From: Pseudomonas sp. EpS/L25
Lineage (GTDB): Bacteria > Pseudomonadota > Gammaproteobacteria > Pseudomonadales > Pseudomonadaceae
Length of the DNA: 64,000 nucleotides
Assembly: GCF_001512295.1 (NCBI RefSeq)
Contig: NZ_LNUP01000002.1
Span: forward strand, 62,001-126,000
Direction: 5' to 3'
Position numbers and translations under genes: made by a program. This document shows positions 27,401 to 37,054 of this stretch, piece after piece (positions within the stretch are counted from its first letter, which is position 1; every line of letters starts with the position of its first letter). The notes below the pieces were generated by a model that saw only the letters and a list, made by a program, of their open reading frames with translations, ran no database searches and was not told the origin of the DNA.

Positions 27401-30400
27401 GTCCCATCGCGGACAACGTGGCGCTGTTGCGCGAGGCCCTGGCGGCCGGCCAGCGCACCGGCGAGATCATCTTCACCGCCTACAGCGCCTTCCATATCCT
27501 CAAGCACCTGCAGCATGCCGGGGCGCCGCTGGATGACATCCTCGGTGAAGCCGGAGGGATCGAGCCGATCCTGCTGGGGATCGGCGATCCCAATACCCTG
27601 GAGATCTTCACCATCCTGCGCCAGTCGCTGCGCCTGCTGCAGGGGCTGACGCCGAGCCAGGAGCGTTGGGACGAGGAGGGCCAGGACGAAGCGGCGCTGG
27701 TGCGCCAGATGCAGGACAGCGGCCATGTGCTCTGCCTGAACTACTACGATTTCAACAAGATGCAGGCGGCCTTCCTGTTCCGCCGGCTGCCGGCCGCGCG
27801 GCAGCATGCCGAGGCCATGGAGGCCTCGCTGGCGGCCACCTTCGGCTGGTTCAGCATTGCCGAGCATGCCTTCTATCAGGCGCTGATCCTGCTGGCCGGG
27901 GACGAGCTGACGGAGGCGGAGCGGGCCAAGGTCCAGGCCGCCCGCGAACGGTTGGCCGGTTGGGCGACGCACTGCCCGGAGAACTTCGCCCACAAGCGCG
28001 ACCTGGTGGACGCCGAGCTGGCGCGCCAGGCCGGTCGCACCGAGACGGCCATGGACCTCTACGAGCAGGCCCTGGAGTCGGCGCGGCTGCATGGCTTCCG
28101 CCAGGGCGCGGCGCTGGCCGAGGAGCTCTACGGCCGCTTCTGGCTGGCGCAAGGCCGCTCGCGTCTTGCCCGGGCCTATCTGCAGGACGCCCAGCGCAGC
28201 TACCTGCACTGGGGCGCGGCGGCCAAGGCGGCGGCCCTGGAGAACGAGTTCCCCCGCTGGCTGCGCGTCGCGGAAACCCGTTCCCTGACGGTGCAGCGCA
28301 CCCATGACCAGAGCACCGGCGAGATGATGCGCCTGGACTGGCTGTCGGTGCTCAAGTCGCTGCAGACCATTTCCAACGAACTGGCACTGGACCAGTTGCT
28401 GGCGCGGATGATGCGCATCATCCTCGAGGAAGGCGGGGCCCAGCACGGGCTGTTGCTGTTGCCGGAAGGTGGACGCTGGCTGGTGCAGGCCTCGGGGTGC
28501 AGCGGCGCGGCCGAGCCCAAGGTGCTGCAGGGGCTGCCTGTGGCGCTGGGCGAGCAGGATCTCGGCGAAAGCCTGGTGCCGCTCACCCTGGTCTCCCACG
28601 TCATCCGTAACCGGGAAGCGGTCATCCTCGACGATGCCGCCAGTGCCGGACGTTTCGTCCGCGACAGCTACATCCGCGCCCGGCGGCCGCGCTCCATCTG
28701 CTGCATGCCGATACTGCGCCAGGGCCGCCTGATCGGCGTGCTCTATCTGGAAAACAACCTGCTGGCCCAGGCCTTCACTCCGGGTCGGCTGCAGGTGCTG
28801 AGCATCCTCGCCACCCAGGCGGCGATTTCCCTGGAGCATGCGCAGATCTACGAGACCCTCGAACAGCGCGTCGTCGAGCGAACCCTCGAACTGGACCAGG
28901 CGCGCATCCGTGCCGAGGAAGCGGCCACGGCCAAGTCGATGTTCCTGGCCACCATGAGTCATGAGATCCGTACCCCGCTCAATGCCGTGATCGGCCTCAG
29001 TCGTCTGACCCTGGGCACCAGGCTGTCCGGCGAGCAGCGCGGCCATGTCGGCAAGATCCTCGATTCCGGCGAAAGCCTGCTGGGCGTCATCAACGACGTC
29101 CTCGACTATTCCCGCAACGAAGCCGGCGGCACCCGGCTCGAGCAACTCGGCTTCAACCTGGGCAAGGTGCTCGAGCGCACCCTGAACCTTTGCGCCCTGA
29201 AGGCCCACGAGAAGGGTGTGGAGCTGGTGCTGGACTGCGGGCTCGACATCCCCCTGCAATTGGAGGGCGATCCGCTACGACTGCAGCAGGTATTGGTCAA
29301 CCTGCTGAGCAACGCGGTCAAGTTCACCGAGGCTGGGCATGTGCTGATCCGCGTCGGCGCGACGCGCGACGGCGAGCGGGTAGGGCTCAGAATCGCCGTC
29401 GAGGACACCGGCATCGGCATGACCGAGGCGCAACTGGGCCAGCTGTTCCAGCCCTTTACCCAGGCGGACGGCTCCATCAGTCGCCGCTATGGCGGCACCG
29501 GCCTGGGCCTGGCCATCTCGCGCCAGCTCACCGAACTCATGGGCGGTTCCCTGGAGGTCCGCAGCGAGGCAGGACGCGGGTCCTGCTTCACCCTGCAACT
29601 GACCCTGCCGGTGACCGGCGAGCCGGAGCGGCTGCCCAGCCAGCTGGTGCGCCGGGTGCTGCTGGTGGACGACCATGCCCTGGCGCGGCGCATCCTCGCC
29701 CAGCGCCTGCGTGAACTGGGCATGCAGGTCCGCGAAGCGGAATCCGCGGCCCAGGCGCTGGCCGCCGTGACGACCGGGAACGAGGCGTTCGAGCTGGCCA
29801 TCGTCGACTGGCGCCTGGGCGCCGATGACGGCCTGGTGCTGGCGCGGCGCCTGCGCGAGCGCCAGCCAGGGCTGCCCCTGGCCATGCTGGCCTCGCCCTA
29901 CGAGGCGGAAGAGGTGCGCAGCCTGGGCGAGGACATCGTCGGCCTGGAGCTGCTCGACAAGCCGATCACCGCGCCCATGCCCCAGCGGCTGCTGGCCGGC
30001 CTCGGTCTGGCGCCCGCCATGGCGCCGACGCTGGGGCAGACGGCGATCGACCTGCAGGGCATCCGCCTGCTGCTGGTGGACGACAACGCCATCAATCGCC
30101 AGGTGGTGATCGGCTTCCTGCAGGACACCGGCATCCACATCGAGGTGGCGGAAGATGGCCAGGCGGCGCTGGATCGCCTGGAACACGAGGCCTATGACCT
30201 GGTGCTGATGGATGTGCACATGCCGCGCCTGGATGGGCTCTCGGCCACCCGCCTGCTGCGCGACCGTCCGGCGCTGGCGCGGCTGCCGGTGATCGCCATG
30301 ACCGCCAACGGCCTGCCGGGGGACCGGGAGCGCTGCCTGGAGGCCGGCATGAACGATCACCTGGTCAAGCCGCTCGATCCCAACGAGTTGTTCCGCATCA

Positions 30401-31083
30401 TCGCCGCCTGGGCCAGTCTCGAACAGCTGGAGCGCGCCGAGCGCAAGGCGGTGGCGGAAGTCAACGAGGCGAGCCTGCTGACGCGGGCGCGCGGCACCGC
30501 GGCGCTGGAGCCGGAAACCGCGTTGCGCCTGCTGCGCGGCAACACCGAACTCTATGAGCAACTGGTCCGCGATTTCCGCGTCCAGCAGGCCGATCTGCCC
30601 GGCCGTATCGCCGCCTGGCGCGCCGCGGACGACGTGGCTGGTCTCTTCGAATGCGCCCATGCGCTGCAGTCCTCCGCCGCCTACGTTGGCGCCACCGCCC
30701 TGCAGGAAGCGGCCCAGCGACTGACCAAGCGCATTCGCCTGGCCCAGCCCCTCGCTGAGGAGATTCGCCTGTTGCACGCCGAGGCCGAGCGCTGCCTGGC
30801 GTCGCTGGACGAGTTGCTGGTCGAGGACGAACCATCGCAATCGGGCGCGTCCGAGGACGGGCTGGAAGCCATGCTCGAGCGCCTGGTCGAGCTGTTGCGG
30901 GCCTCGGATTTCGCCGCCGAGGGAGTGCTGGACAGACTCGTCGAGCGCTGCGCGGGCACCCCCCAGGGCGCCGATGTGACGCGTATCCGCGAATGGGTGG
31001 ATGACGTCGAATTCGAACACGCCGCCGATGCCACCCTCGATCTGCTGCGCCGGGTACGGCAGATCGATCAGCGGTCGGGCTGA
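24484..31083 (+). CDS. Giant Ser/Thr-kinase-like / AAA ATPase / GAF hybrid histidine kinase (2199 aa)
   Basis: Domains in order: a protein-kinase-like domain (~1-270; lysine 36 in VILKLL, catalytic loop HNDLNPRN at ~127, DLG at 148-150); an AAA/NACHT-like predicted ATPase (Walker A GASGVGKS 325-332; WLDDLQWAD with D450-D451); a long helical TPR-like region (~650-1270); GAF (~1290-1460); HisKA ([11 protein letters not shown]1493) and HATPase ([25 protein letters not shown]); REC1 (D1775); REC2 ([12 protein letters not shown]1910); and a C-terminal Hpt ([13 protein letters not shown]2059). The Hpt has Q and S where K and G are usual. No membrane helix is seen, so it is cytoplasmic. It starts at GTG 24484 behind GAGG. 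It is followed after 6 nt by a REC-GGDEF gene, the likely output. Confidence 0.9.
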   Translation: MLRIPGYSCKARVSESRHALIYRGTRLDDGQPVILKLLAADYPTPQAQAGLRQEFELTRRASGSGAVSAALDLVDYDGRQVLVLEDIGGTDLAALLGRGPLTLDDFFDWALAIVRALARLHRLRIAHNDLNPRNIVCNGDTGTLRLTDLGIATEFGAVGSGEIRLEGSLTYLAPEQSGRTGRHQDYRSDFYALGVTFYEMLCGEPPFRAQDPLELVHAHLAMRPPALAERVPGIPAGLVALVEKLMAKAAEERYQGCFGILRDLQRCQANWQAGRDEAFVPGSEDPPARLVMSRSLQGRASAMRLLDEALARVTLGQVEAVFVRGASGVGKSALVQAFVRRQGERMVVVHGKFEALGRAVPYSALRQAVKELVELGQTLGADFAERLLGLLDGNAVVLTDVSPELVAWLGPQPPVAELSPQQAEQRFDDAVSALLLAFATHDRPLLLWLDDLQWADAASLRLIERLLSRRHPGSQLLVATLRDEHLAGSPLERLVTTAPIRNLTLGPLSREEIERLIAEILPAPAADQAALAGLCLDKTLGNPFFIEQLLRSLQQEGLLEFDGEHGQWHWELPRLQALDVYDNVVDFMVGKLQDLPPATSHLLQWAACLGTVFSCERLAALIGEAPATIHRLCQMLVQEGLLTEAGAGDDGAPTFFSFPHDQVRHAAHSLLAPDERERVHLRAGQLYLAEGGKARLEAVSHLNLALALIETPAERLQLLELNLEAARRTRQANAYPAALEFLRTAVTLIDETAWSGRHVLLFQLHREWAELTHLCGDALEALRICELLLPRARTSLEEAGVRALQIDLFSGLGRFAEALAVGVAGVRALDEPWPEDPADINQAIGADSAEVDAWLAARSPAALLDLPTMDDPRAQLLIRLLGLLWGPAINVDLPMSLLAVMRIVKLSIQYGNGDLSPFGYANYGSLLSAFHGRYELGYQVGRLAVDLVDRTGNLPLKCKVYTMFAVTNSPWSSPIADNVALLREALAAGQRTGEIIFTAYSAFHILKHLQHAGAPLDDILGEAGGIEPILLGIGDPNTLEIFTILRQSLRLLQGLTPSQERWDEEGQDEAALVRQMQDSGHVLCLNYYDFNKMQAAFLFRRLPAARQHAEAMEASLAATFGWFSIAEHAFYQALILLAGDELTEAERAKVQAARERLAGWATHCPENFAHKRDLVDAELARQAGRTETAMDLYEQALESARLHGFRQGAALAEELYGRFWLAQGRSRLARAYLQDAQRSYLHWGAAAKAAALENEFPRWLRVAETRSLTVQRTHDQSTGEMMRLDWLSVLKSLQTISNELALDQLLARMMRIILEEGGAQHGLLLLPEGGRWLVQASGCSGAAEPKVLQGLPVALGEQDLGESLVPLTLVSHVIRNREAVILDDAASAGRFVRDSYIRARRPRSICCMPILRQGRLIGVLYLENNLLAQAFTPGRLQVLSILATQAAISLEHAQIYETLEQRVVERTLELDQARIRAEEAATAKSMFLATMSHEIRTPLNAVIGLSRLTLGTRLSGEQRGHVGKILDSGESLLGVINDVLDYSRNEAGGTRLEQLGFNLGKVLERTLNLCALKAHEKGVELVLDCGLDIPLQLEGDPLRLQQVLVNLLSNAVKFTEAGHVLIRVGATRDGERVGLRIAVEDTGIGMTEAQLGQLFQPFTQADGSISRRYGGTGLGLAISRQLTELMGGSLEVRSEAGRGSCFTLQLTLPVTGEPERLPSQLVRRVLLVDDHALARRILAQRLRELGMQVREAESAAQALAAVTTGNEAFELAIVDWRLGADDGLVLARRLRERQPGLPLAMLASPYEAEEVRSLGEDIVGLELLDKPITAPMPQRLLAGLGLAPAMAPTLGQTAIDLQGIRLLLVDDNAINRQVVIGFLQDTGIHIEVAEDGQAALDRLEHEAYDLVLMDVHMPRLDGLSATRLLRDRPALARLPVIAMTANGLPGDRERCLEAGMNDHLVKPLDPNELFRIIAAWASLEQLERAERKAVAEVNEASLLTRARGTAALEPETALRLLRGNTELYEQLVRDFRVQQADLPGRIAAWRAADDVAGLFECAHALQSSAAYVGATALQEAAQRLTKRIRLAQPLAEEIRLLHAEAERCLASLDELLVEDEPSQSGASEDGLEAMLERLVELLRASDFAAEGVLDRLVERCAGTPQGADVTRIREWVDDVEFEHAADATLDLLRRVRQIDQRSG

Positions 31084-31089
31084 GGGCCG

Positions 31090-32004
31090 ATGGAGGTAAG
31101 GGGTAGCGATCTGCCGCTGATTCTGATCGTCGACGATCAGAAGAGCAATCTGCGAGTCCTCGCCGACCTGCTGCGCGACGAGGCGCGCATCATGCTGGCC
31201 AAGAGCGGGGTGCAGGCGCTGACCAAGGCAGCCCGCGAGCATCCGGACCTCATCCTGCTGGACGTGGTGATGCCAGGCATCGACGGCTTGCAGCTGATCC
31301 AACTGTTCAAGCGGCGGGCCGAGACCAGCGCCATCCCGGTCATCTTCATCACCGCGGCCAACGACCTCAATCGCGAGGTCGAGTGCTTCGAGCTGGGCGC
31401 CAGCGATTTCATCCAGAAGCCTTTCAATCCCCTCGCCGTGCTGGCACGGGTCCGTCTGCACCTGCAACTGGCCCGCCAGCGCCGCCTGCTCGAAGAGCTG
31501 GCGCACCTGGACCCCCTGACGTCGGTGGGCAACCGGCGGCGTTTCGACGAGCAACTGGCGGTGGAGTGGCAACTGGCGGTCAACCGCGGGCGGCCCCTCG
31601 CCATCGCCATGCTCGATATCGATTACTTCAAGCAGTACAACGACACCTACGGCCATGCCGCGGGCGACCAGGCACTGTCACGGGTGGCCCAGGTGCTGGA
31701 GCAGCGCATCCGTGAGCGCGACTGCCTGGCCCGCTATGGTGGCGAGGAATTCGTCCTGCTGCTGCCGGGTGCCTCCCAGGCTGCTGCCGAGGCGGTGCTG
31801 GAGCGCTGTCGGCAGGGGATCGCCGAGTTGCGCATCGCCCATCCGCTGGCGGACGATCGTCTCTGGCTGACGATGAGCATGGGTCTGGCCTGCTGCCATC
31901 CGACCCCGGAACAGGAACCGCACTGGCTGCTCAAGTCGGCGGATTCCCTGCTTTATCAGGCCAAGGCAGCCGGGCGCAACCGGCTGGTCAGCGCCGGTCT
32001 CTAG
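31090..32004 (+). CDS. REC-GGDEF response regulator (diguanylate cyclase)
   Basis: 304 aa. The receiver domain (LILIVDDQKSNLRVL; phosphoacceptor in LILLDVVMPGIDG; FITAANDL; FIQKPF) is followed from ~135 by a GGDEF domain with intact active site RYGGEEFVLL, substrate motif DIDYFKQYND and an inhibitory I-site RERD five residues upstream. It should make c-di-GMP when phosphorylated. It starts 6 nt after the giant hybrid kinase ends, so the kinase's Hpt is the probable phosphodonor. Its TAG stop is shared with the TA target duplication and first base of the MITE downstream. No RNA or other output domain is present. Confidence 0.92.
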   Translation: MEVRGSDLPLILIVDDQKSNLRVLADLLRDEARIMLAKSGVQALTKAAREHPDLILLDVVMPGIDGLQLIQLFKRRAETSAIPVIFITAANDLNREVECFELGASDFIQKPFNPLAVLARVRLHLQLARQRRLLEELAHLDPLTSVGNRRRFDEQLAVEWQLAVNRGRPLAIAMLDIDYFKQYNDTYGHAAGDQALSRVAQVLEQRIRERDCLARYGGEEFVLLLPGASQAAAEAVLERCRQGIAELRIAHPLADDRLWLTMSMGLACCHPTPEQEPHWLLKSADSLLYQAKAAGRNRLVSAGL

Positions 32005-32179
32005 TGTGGTGTTTCAGAAGTTCGCGCAAGAATTGGCGAGTGATTTTTTGGCGGTTCGGCGTTCCGACTGGGCCAGGCCCCGCGACGGGTCATAGCAGGG
32101 CTATGGCGAGGAGTGGCAACGCCGCCTAGGCCGAAAAAGCGCCGCCAAAGTTGTGCAGTCAACGTCTGAAACACCACAC
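32004..32179. mobile_element. 176-bp MITE with TA target duplication (IS630/Tc1-mariner-like)
   Basis: GTGTGGTGTTTCAGAAGTT at 32004-32022 is repeated inverted at 32161-32179 with one mismatch. TA flanks both ends (32002-32003 and 32180-32181). The interior has no credible gene. Size, long terminal repeats and TA duplication fit a non-autonomous IS630-type element; no transposase is in the window. It sits tail to tail between the REC-GGDEF gene and wspR, and insertion kept the TAG stop because both junctions read TAG. Confidence 0.85.
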
Positions 32180-32190
32180 TAGCGGCAGGC

Positions 32191-33213
32191 TCAGGCGTCG
32201 CCGGCGGGCCCGGCCAGCAATTCCACCCGGTTGCGGCCGCTGGCCTTGGCCTGGTACAGCGCCTGGTCGGTGCGTTCGAGGAAGGCTTCGTGGTCGTCAC
32301 CGCTCTGCGGCTGGATGCTGCCGACGCCGATGGAGATGGTCACTACCCCGATCTCGCTGCCGCTGTGGGCCACCTGCAGGCGCTCGACCCCCGCCCGGCA
32401 GGCTTCGGCGACCTTGCGCGCACCCTCGGCGTCGGTGTCCGGCAGCACCATGGCGAATTCCTCGCCACCATAGCGGGCCACCAGGTCCGCCGGGCGCTTG
32501 AGCTGTTCGGTCAGCACCGCGGCCACCTTCTTCAGGCAGAGATCGCCGCTCAGGTGACCGTAGGTGTCGTTGTAGCGCTTGAAGTGGTCGACGTCGCAGA
32601 GCAGCAGGGCCAGCGGCTGGCGACTGCGGCGGGCGCGCAGCCATTCGCCTTCGTAGGTCTGGTCGAAGTGCCGTCGGTTGTTGATGCCGGTGAGGCTGTC
32701 GATGGCGACCAGTTTCTGCAGTTGGATATTGGCCTCGGCGAGTTGCCGCTGGCTTTCGCGCAGGAAGCGGAAGGCCTCGTCGCGTTGGGCGCGCAGGACG
32801 TAGGCTTCGGAGTGGTAGCGGACCCGGGCCAGCAGCTCCAGCTTGTCAGGCAGCTTGACCAGGTAGTCGTTGGCGCCGGTGGCGAAGCTCTGCGCCTTGA
32901 CCTGGGGGTCTTCCTTGGAGGAGAGCACCACGATGGGCACGTCGCGCAGCGTCGGGTCCGCGCGGAAGCGCCGGACGGTTTCCAGGCCGTCGATCTCGGG
33001 CATGATCAGGTCCTGCAGCACCACGGTGGGCTTGAGTTGCAGCGCCATGTTCACTGCCTGATGGGCATCCAGGCAGTAATGCAGCTCGATGTCGGGCTGA
33101 TCCGCGATCATCCGCCGCACCGCCTCGATGATGATCAACTGATCGTCCACCAGCAGCAGCCGTACCTTGGGGGCGGTCAGGTTGTCCAGGGCTCCACCCT
33201 CATGCGTGGCCAT
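32191..33213 (-). CDS. wspR: WspR diguanylate cyclase response regulator
   Basis: 340 aa. Receiver (LLLVDDQLIIIEAVRRM; D in VVLQDLIMPEIDG; VVLSSKED), a coiled-coil stalk (~145-180, QRDEAFRFLRESQRQLAEAN) and a GGDEF domain with active RYGGEEFAMVLP, CDVDHFKRYND and I-site RPAD. In the Wsp system, phosphorylation by WspE drives clustering and c-di-GMP production, promoting surface attachment and biofilm. Last gene of the wsp operon, 93 nt after wspF. Intact domains and length. Confidence 0.95.
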   Translation of the reverse strand: MATHEGGALDNLTAPKVRLLLVDDQLIIIEAVRRMIADQPDIELHYCLDAHQAVNMALQLKPTVVLQDLIMPEIDGLETVRRFRADPTLRDVPIVVLSSKEDPQVKAQSFATGANDYLVKLPDKLELLARVRYHSEAYVLRAQRDEAFRFLRESQRQLAEANIQLQKLVAIDSLTGINNRRHFDQTYEGEWLRARRSRQPLALLLCDVDHFKRYNDTYGHLSGDLCLKKVAAVLTEQLKRPADLVARYGGEEFAMVLPDTDAEGARKVAEACRAGVERLQVAHSGSEIGVVTISIGVGSIQPQSGDDHEAFLERTDQALYQAKASGRNRVELLAGPAGDA

Positions 33214-33306
33214 TACTGCGTCCTTCTGCGAGCGGGGCGAGAACCCCGCATCTCAACTTGGCCATTCCCTGCCGCTGCGCCGGCCAACGCTCCTGTTGGC
33301 GGCCTG

Positions 33307-34344
33307 TCATGTTCTGCCCCCCGGGGGCGAGGCGAAGCGTCGCTGCAGCCAGGCACCGATCTGCGCGGGACTGAGCACGCGCTCCGCGGCGCCCATTCTA
33401 ACCGCAGCTGCGGGCATGCCGTATACGGCACAGCTGGCTTCATCCTGCGCCAGGGTCGGGCAACCGCTCTGGCGCAGGGCATACAGCCCGTTCGCGCCAT
33501 CGCGCCCCATGCCGGTGAGGAGGATGCCCAGCGCCTGGCGGCCCAGGTGGGGGTGGCCGGCAAGGCTGGCGAAGAACACATCCACCGATGGCCGATAGGG
33601 ATAGTCGAGCGGCTCGTCGGTGTAGGCGAAGCGACCCCGGCCGTCCAACAGCAGGTGATCGTCGCCCAGGGCCACGCAGACCTGGCCGGGCTGCGGCTGG
33701 GCGCCGGCGGCGGCGGCCGTGACCGGCCAGGCGATCTGGCTGCCGAGCCAGGCGATGAAGCTGGGGGCGAAGCGTCGGTCGATATGCTGTACCAGGACCA
33801 CGCTGGCGGCGCCGGTCGGGGCCCAGCCCTCGAACAGGCTCACCAGGGCGGCCGGGCCGCCGGTGGAGGCGCCGATGGCCACCAGGGCACCCGGCGTTTC
33901 GGTGGTCGTGCCGACCGGCGCGGTCGCTTGCGGCAGTGCCGGTTGGGTGGGACGTTCGGGCAGCCGCACCAGGGGTTCGATACGGCCGATCTTGCGCAGC
34001 AGGGCGCCACCGTCGGCCCCGCCGGCGAGGGCCGGGGTGGCGGTCACGTCGAGGGCACCGGCGCCCATGGCGCGGAACACCCCTTCGCAATCGTCCGGGG
34101 TGGCGGTGACCACGAGGATGGCGCAGGGCGACTGCGCCATGATCCGGCGGGTCGCCTCGATCCCGTCCAGGCGCGGCATCTGCAGGTCCATGAGAATGAG
34201 ATCGGGCCGATCCTCGGCGCAGCGTGCCACGGCTTCCTCGCCGTCGTGGGCGATCCAGGCCACCGTATGACGCCCGTCGCTGGCCAGCAGGCGGCGCAGG
34301 GCTTCGGTGGCCAGCAGCAGGTCGTTGACGATGGCGATTCTCAT
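33307..34344 (-). CDS. wspF: WspF methylesterase (CheB-type)
   Basis: 345 aa. Receiver domain (IVNDLLLATEALRRLL; D in LILMDLQMPRLDG), a linker, and a CheB methylesterase domain with the serine in AIGASTGGPAAL, histidine in VLVQHIDRRF and the LLTGMGRDGANG loop with the catalytic aspartate. It demethylates WspA and so damps Wsp output; loss of WspF is known to cause wrinkly, high c-di-GMP variants. The catalytic residues appear intact, so the pathway should be adjustable. Overlaps wspE by ATGA (34341-34344). Confidence 0.94.
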   Translation of the reverse strand: MRIAIVNDLLLATEALRRLLASDGRHTVAWIAHDGEEAVARCAEDRPDLILMDLQMPRLDGIEATRRIMAQSPCAILVVTATPDDCEGVFRAMGAGALDVTATPALAGGADGGALLRKIGRIEPLVRLPERPTQPALPQATAPVGTTTETPGALVAIGASTGGPAALVSLFEGWAPTGAASVVLVQHIDRRFAPSFIAWLGSQIAWPVTAAAAGAQPQPGQVCVALGDDHLLLDGRGRFAYTDEPLDYPYRPSVDVFFASLAGHPHLGRQALGILLTGMGRDGANGLYALRQSGCPTLAQDEASCAVYGMPAAAVRMGAAERVLSPAQIGAWLQRRFASPPGGRT

Positions 34345-36530
34345 GGGGCTCCGATGAGGTCCTGCACGGCGGTGATCAGGGCGTCATCATGGAAGCTGCC
34401 CTTGGTCAGATAGTAATCGGCACCGGCCTGCATCCCCTTGAGCCGATCTTCCGGACGGTCCTTGTAGGAGACGATCATCACCGGCAGGGCGTGCAGTCGC
34501 GGATCGCGACGCACCAGCTCCACCAGTTCGATGCCGTTCATGCGCGGCATGTCGATGTCCGACAGCAGCATGTCGAAGTCGCCGGCGCGCACGGCATTCC
34601 AGCCGTCCATGCCGTCCACCGCCACTGCCACTTCGTAGCCCTGGCTTTCCAGCAGCTTGCGTTCCATCTCGCGCACCGTGAGGGAGTCGTCCACCACCAG
34701 GATGCGTTTGACCCGCCGGGTAGCGGCGACCTGGCTGCCCTGCACCTGGCGCAGCCGGCCTTCGCCCAGCAGGCGCTCGATGCCGGTCAGCAGGTCGGCG
34801 ACGTCCAGCAGCAGCACCGGGCTGCCATCGTCGAGCAGGGCCCCGGCGGTCACCGAGCGCAGCTTGCCGAAGATGTCGTCCAGCGGCTTGAGCGCCAGGC
34901 CCTGCTCGCCGCGCAAGCGATCCACCACCAGGCCGTAGCGCCCTTCGCCGCCGCCGATCACCAATACCGCCAGGTCGTCGCTGGCCGGGCCGGCGTCGAG
35001 TTCGAGCAATTGGTGCGCAGCCACCAGGCCCAGGCGATCCTCGCCGAGCAGGAAGAAGGCCTTGCCCTCCAGGGAATGTACCTCGCCTGCGGCCAGGCGC
35101 AGCACCCGTTCGATGCGGGTGACCGGCAGGGCGTAGGCCTCGCCGGCGATGTCGACGATGAGCGCGCGGACGATGGAGCGGCTGACCGGCACCAGCAGGT
35201 GGGTGCTGAAGCCTTCACCCGGACGGGTTTCCAGGCGCACCTCGCCGTCCAGGGCGCGGATGGCATCGGCCACCACGTCCAGGCCCACGCCGCGTCCGGA
35301 CAGCTCGGTGACCGTCTCCTTGAGGCTGAAGCCGGGCAACAGCAGGAATTCCAGCAACTCGGCCGGGCTCAGGGCGGCAGCGACCGGGGCGGGGCTCAGG
35401 CGGCGGGCGATCACCGCGGCCCGGATGCGCTCCAGGTCCAGGCCACGGCCGTCGTCATACAGGCTCACCTGCAGGCGACCGGCGACGTGGCGGGCTTCGA
35501 GGCGGATCTGGCCACTTTCCGGCTTGCCCAGGGCACGGCGTTCGGCCGGGGTTTCCAGGCCGTGATCCAGGGCGTTGCGCAGCAGGTGGTTGAGCGGACT
35601 CTCCAGGCGCGCGAGCACCTCGCGGTCGATCAGGGTGTCGGCGCCGTCCACCTGCAGGGTGGCGTCCTTGTCGAGGCTCCTGGCCAGGTCGCGTACCAGC
35701 CGCGGAAAGCCCTGCACGGCGTCGCGCAGCGGGCGCATCCGCACGCCGAGCACCTCGTCCAGCAGGCCCTGGCAGACGCCGAGCAGGCGGCGCTCGTAGG
35801 CTTCCAGCGCCTGCAGCTGCTGCTGATAGCGATCGAGCAGTCCCTCCTGGCGTTGGCGCAGTTCGTTGCTCGCCGCCGCTGCCTGGCCGAACAGCGCCTG
35901 CAGTTCGCCGCGATAGCCCTGGAAGCCCTGCACCAGGCCGTGCAGGCCGAGGCCCATCACCCGGGCCTCGCTGGTGAGGGCAAGAATCTGGTTGAAGCGG
36001 CCGCTGTCGACCCGCAGGGGGTCCCGGGCGCGCTCGGCCTCGGGGGGCTCTTCCGCAGCGGCAGCGATGCTCGGTGCCGCCGCGCTGGGCGGCGTTGCCG
36101 CCGGGCTCGGCGCTACGTCGGCGTCGGCGGCACTCAGGGCCTGGGCCAGGGCGCGCTGGGCATCGCGCTGTTCGAGCTGCCAGCGTTGACTGGCGGCTTC
36201 GTCCAGGCGGCTGACCTCGCCGAGGACATCGACGCAGCGGAACAGCCGGTCGAGATCCGCGGCGCCCAGGCGGCGCTGGCCGGCCTGCACGGCCACCAGG
36301 CAATCCTCCATGGCATGGGCCAGTTCGACCAGGCCATCCAGGTCGACGATGCGGGCGGCGCCCTTGATCGAGTGGGCCGCGCGCATCATGGGCTCGATCA
36401 CGGCGATATCGGCGGGATCGCGCTCCAGGCGCAGCAGACCGGCGTCCAGGGCCTGCAGGTGGCTCTGCACCTCGCTGGCGAAGAGGTCGTACAGCGACAT
36501 CTCGCGCACGTCGCGCGGGGGCTGGCTCAT
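34341..36530 (-). CDS. wspE: WspE CheA-type hybrid histidine kinase
   Basis: 729 aa. N-terminal Hpt with AAHSIKGAARI (His ~52), an Ala/Pro-rich linker, dimerisation and ATP-binding domains (HLLRNALDHGLETPAE, DDGRGLDLERI, SGRGVGLDVV), a CheW-like regulatory domain, and a C-terminal receiver (ILVVDDSLTVREMERKLL; D in LLSDIDMPRMNG). It takes the signal from WspA through WspB/D and phosphorylates WspR and WspF. Its start overlaps wspD (ATGA at 36527-36530). Confidence 0.95.
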   Translation of the reverse strand: MSQPPRDVREMSLYDLFASEVQSHLQALDAGLLRLERDPADIAVIEPMMRAAHSIKGAARIVDLDGLVELAHAMEDCLVAVQAGQRRLGAADLDRLFRCVDVLGEVSRLDEAASQRWQLEQRDAQRALAQALSAADADVAPSPAATPPSAAAPSIAAAAEEPPEAERARDPLRVDSGRFNQILALTSEARVMGLGLHGLVQGFQGYRGELQALFGQAAAASNELRQRQEGLLDRYQQQLQALEAYERRLLGVCQGLLDEVLGVRMRPLRDAVQGFPRLVRDLARSLDKDATLQVDGADTLIDREVLARLESPLNHLLRNALDHGLETPAERRALGKPESGQIRLEARHVAGRLQVSLYDDGRGLDLERIRAAVIARRLSPAPVAAALSPAELLEFLLLPGFSLKETVTELSGRGVGLDVVADAIRALDGEVRLETRPGEGFSTHLLVPVSRSIVRALIVDIAGEAYALPVTRIERVLRLAAGEVHSLEGKAFFLLGEDRLGLVAAHQLLELDAGPASDDLAVLVIGGGEGRYGLVVDRLRGEQGLALKPLDDIFGKLRSVTAGALLDDGSPVLLLDVADLLTGIERLLGEGRLRQVQGSQVAATRRVKRILVVDDSLTVREMERKLLESQGYEVAVAVDGMDGWNAVRAGDFDMLLSDIDMPRMNGIELVELVRRDPRLHALPVMIVSYKDRPEDRLKGMQAGADYYLTKGSFHDDALITAVQDLIGAP

Positions 36531-37054
36531 CGCAGGGCCTCTTCCAGGGCGCGCTCCAGGCGCATCGGCTCGATCAGGCCGACCTGGTACGGCCCTTCGC
36601 GATAGACCCCGCCAAGATAACTCAGCAGCTCGCCACCAAGGGTTGCTGGCGGCGGCTGCAACTCGGCCGGCGCATAGCGTTGCAGCCCCAGCACCTCGTC
36701 GACCTGGATCGCCCAGTCACGGCGGCCGATACGGATCAGCAGCAGGCGCGGGAAGCCCTGGGGGCGGCTGGCGGGGGCCACGGCGAGCAGCAGGTCCAGG
36801 GCGATGCAGGGATACAGCTGGCCACGTACCGGCACGATGCCGTGCAGCAGCGGCGAGCGGCGATGAGGCACCCGGTGGGCGGCGGTGGGCTCGGTGGCGG
36901 TGACCAGGCAACTGCCCGGCAGCCCCAGCCATTCCCCGCCCAGGCGAAATACCAGGGCGCTGAGCGAGCGCGTCTGAGCATCGACCACGGGCGCCGCATA
37001 GCGCTCGGTCCAGGCAGCCCGTTCGGCGTCGGCCAGTTCGCGATCCAGGCTCAT
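36527..37054 (-). CDS. wspD: WspD CheW-type coupling protein
   Basis: 175 aa. A CheW-like SH3-type fold (LVFRLGGEWLGLP, LLHGIVPVRGQLYPCIALD, VDEVLGLQRY) couples the receptor to WspE. The start is ATG 37054 (MSLDRELADAE), which overlaps the wspC stop by ATGA; a longer frame upstream is Arg-rich and lies inside wspC. It appears shorter than some WspD homologues, though the CheW core is complete. Its placement between wspC and wspE is canonical. Confidence 0.92.
   Translation of the reverse strand: MSLDRELADAERAAWTERYAAPVVDAQTRSLSALVFRLGGEWLGLPGSCLVTATEPTAAHRVPHRRSPLLHGIVPVRGQLYPCIALDLLLAVAPASRPQGFPRLLLIRIGRRDWAIQVDEVLGLQRYAPAELQPPPATLGGELLSYLGGVYREGPYQVGLIEPMRLERALEEALR

Noticed and set aside
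25885-29259. Very long open frame on the minus strand (over 1100 codons) opposite the giant kinase
   Set aside because: It mirrors the third-position GC bias of the real gene, has no ribosome-binding site or recognisable domain, and the plus strand has clear motifs throughout.
29275-31656. Another long minus-strand frame opposite the kinase C-terminus and REC-GGDEF gene
   Set aside because: Crosses two real genes, Gln/Gly-rich translation typical of antisense frames in GC-rich DNA.
32004-32179. Idea that the MITE truncated the REC-GGDEF protein by creating its stop
   Set aside because: The right junction is TA followed by G, so the pre-insertion site also reads TAG in frame; the protein end is unchanged.
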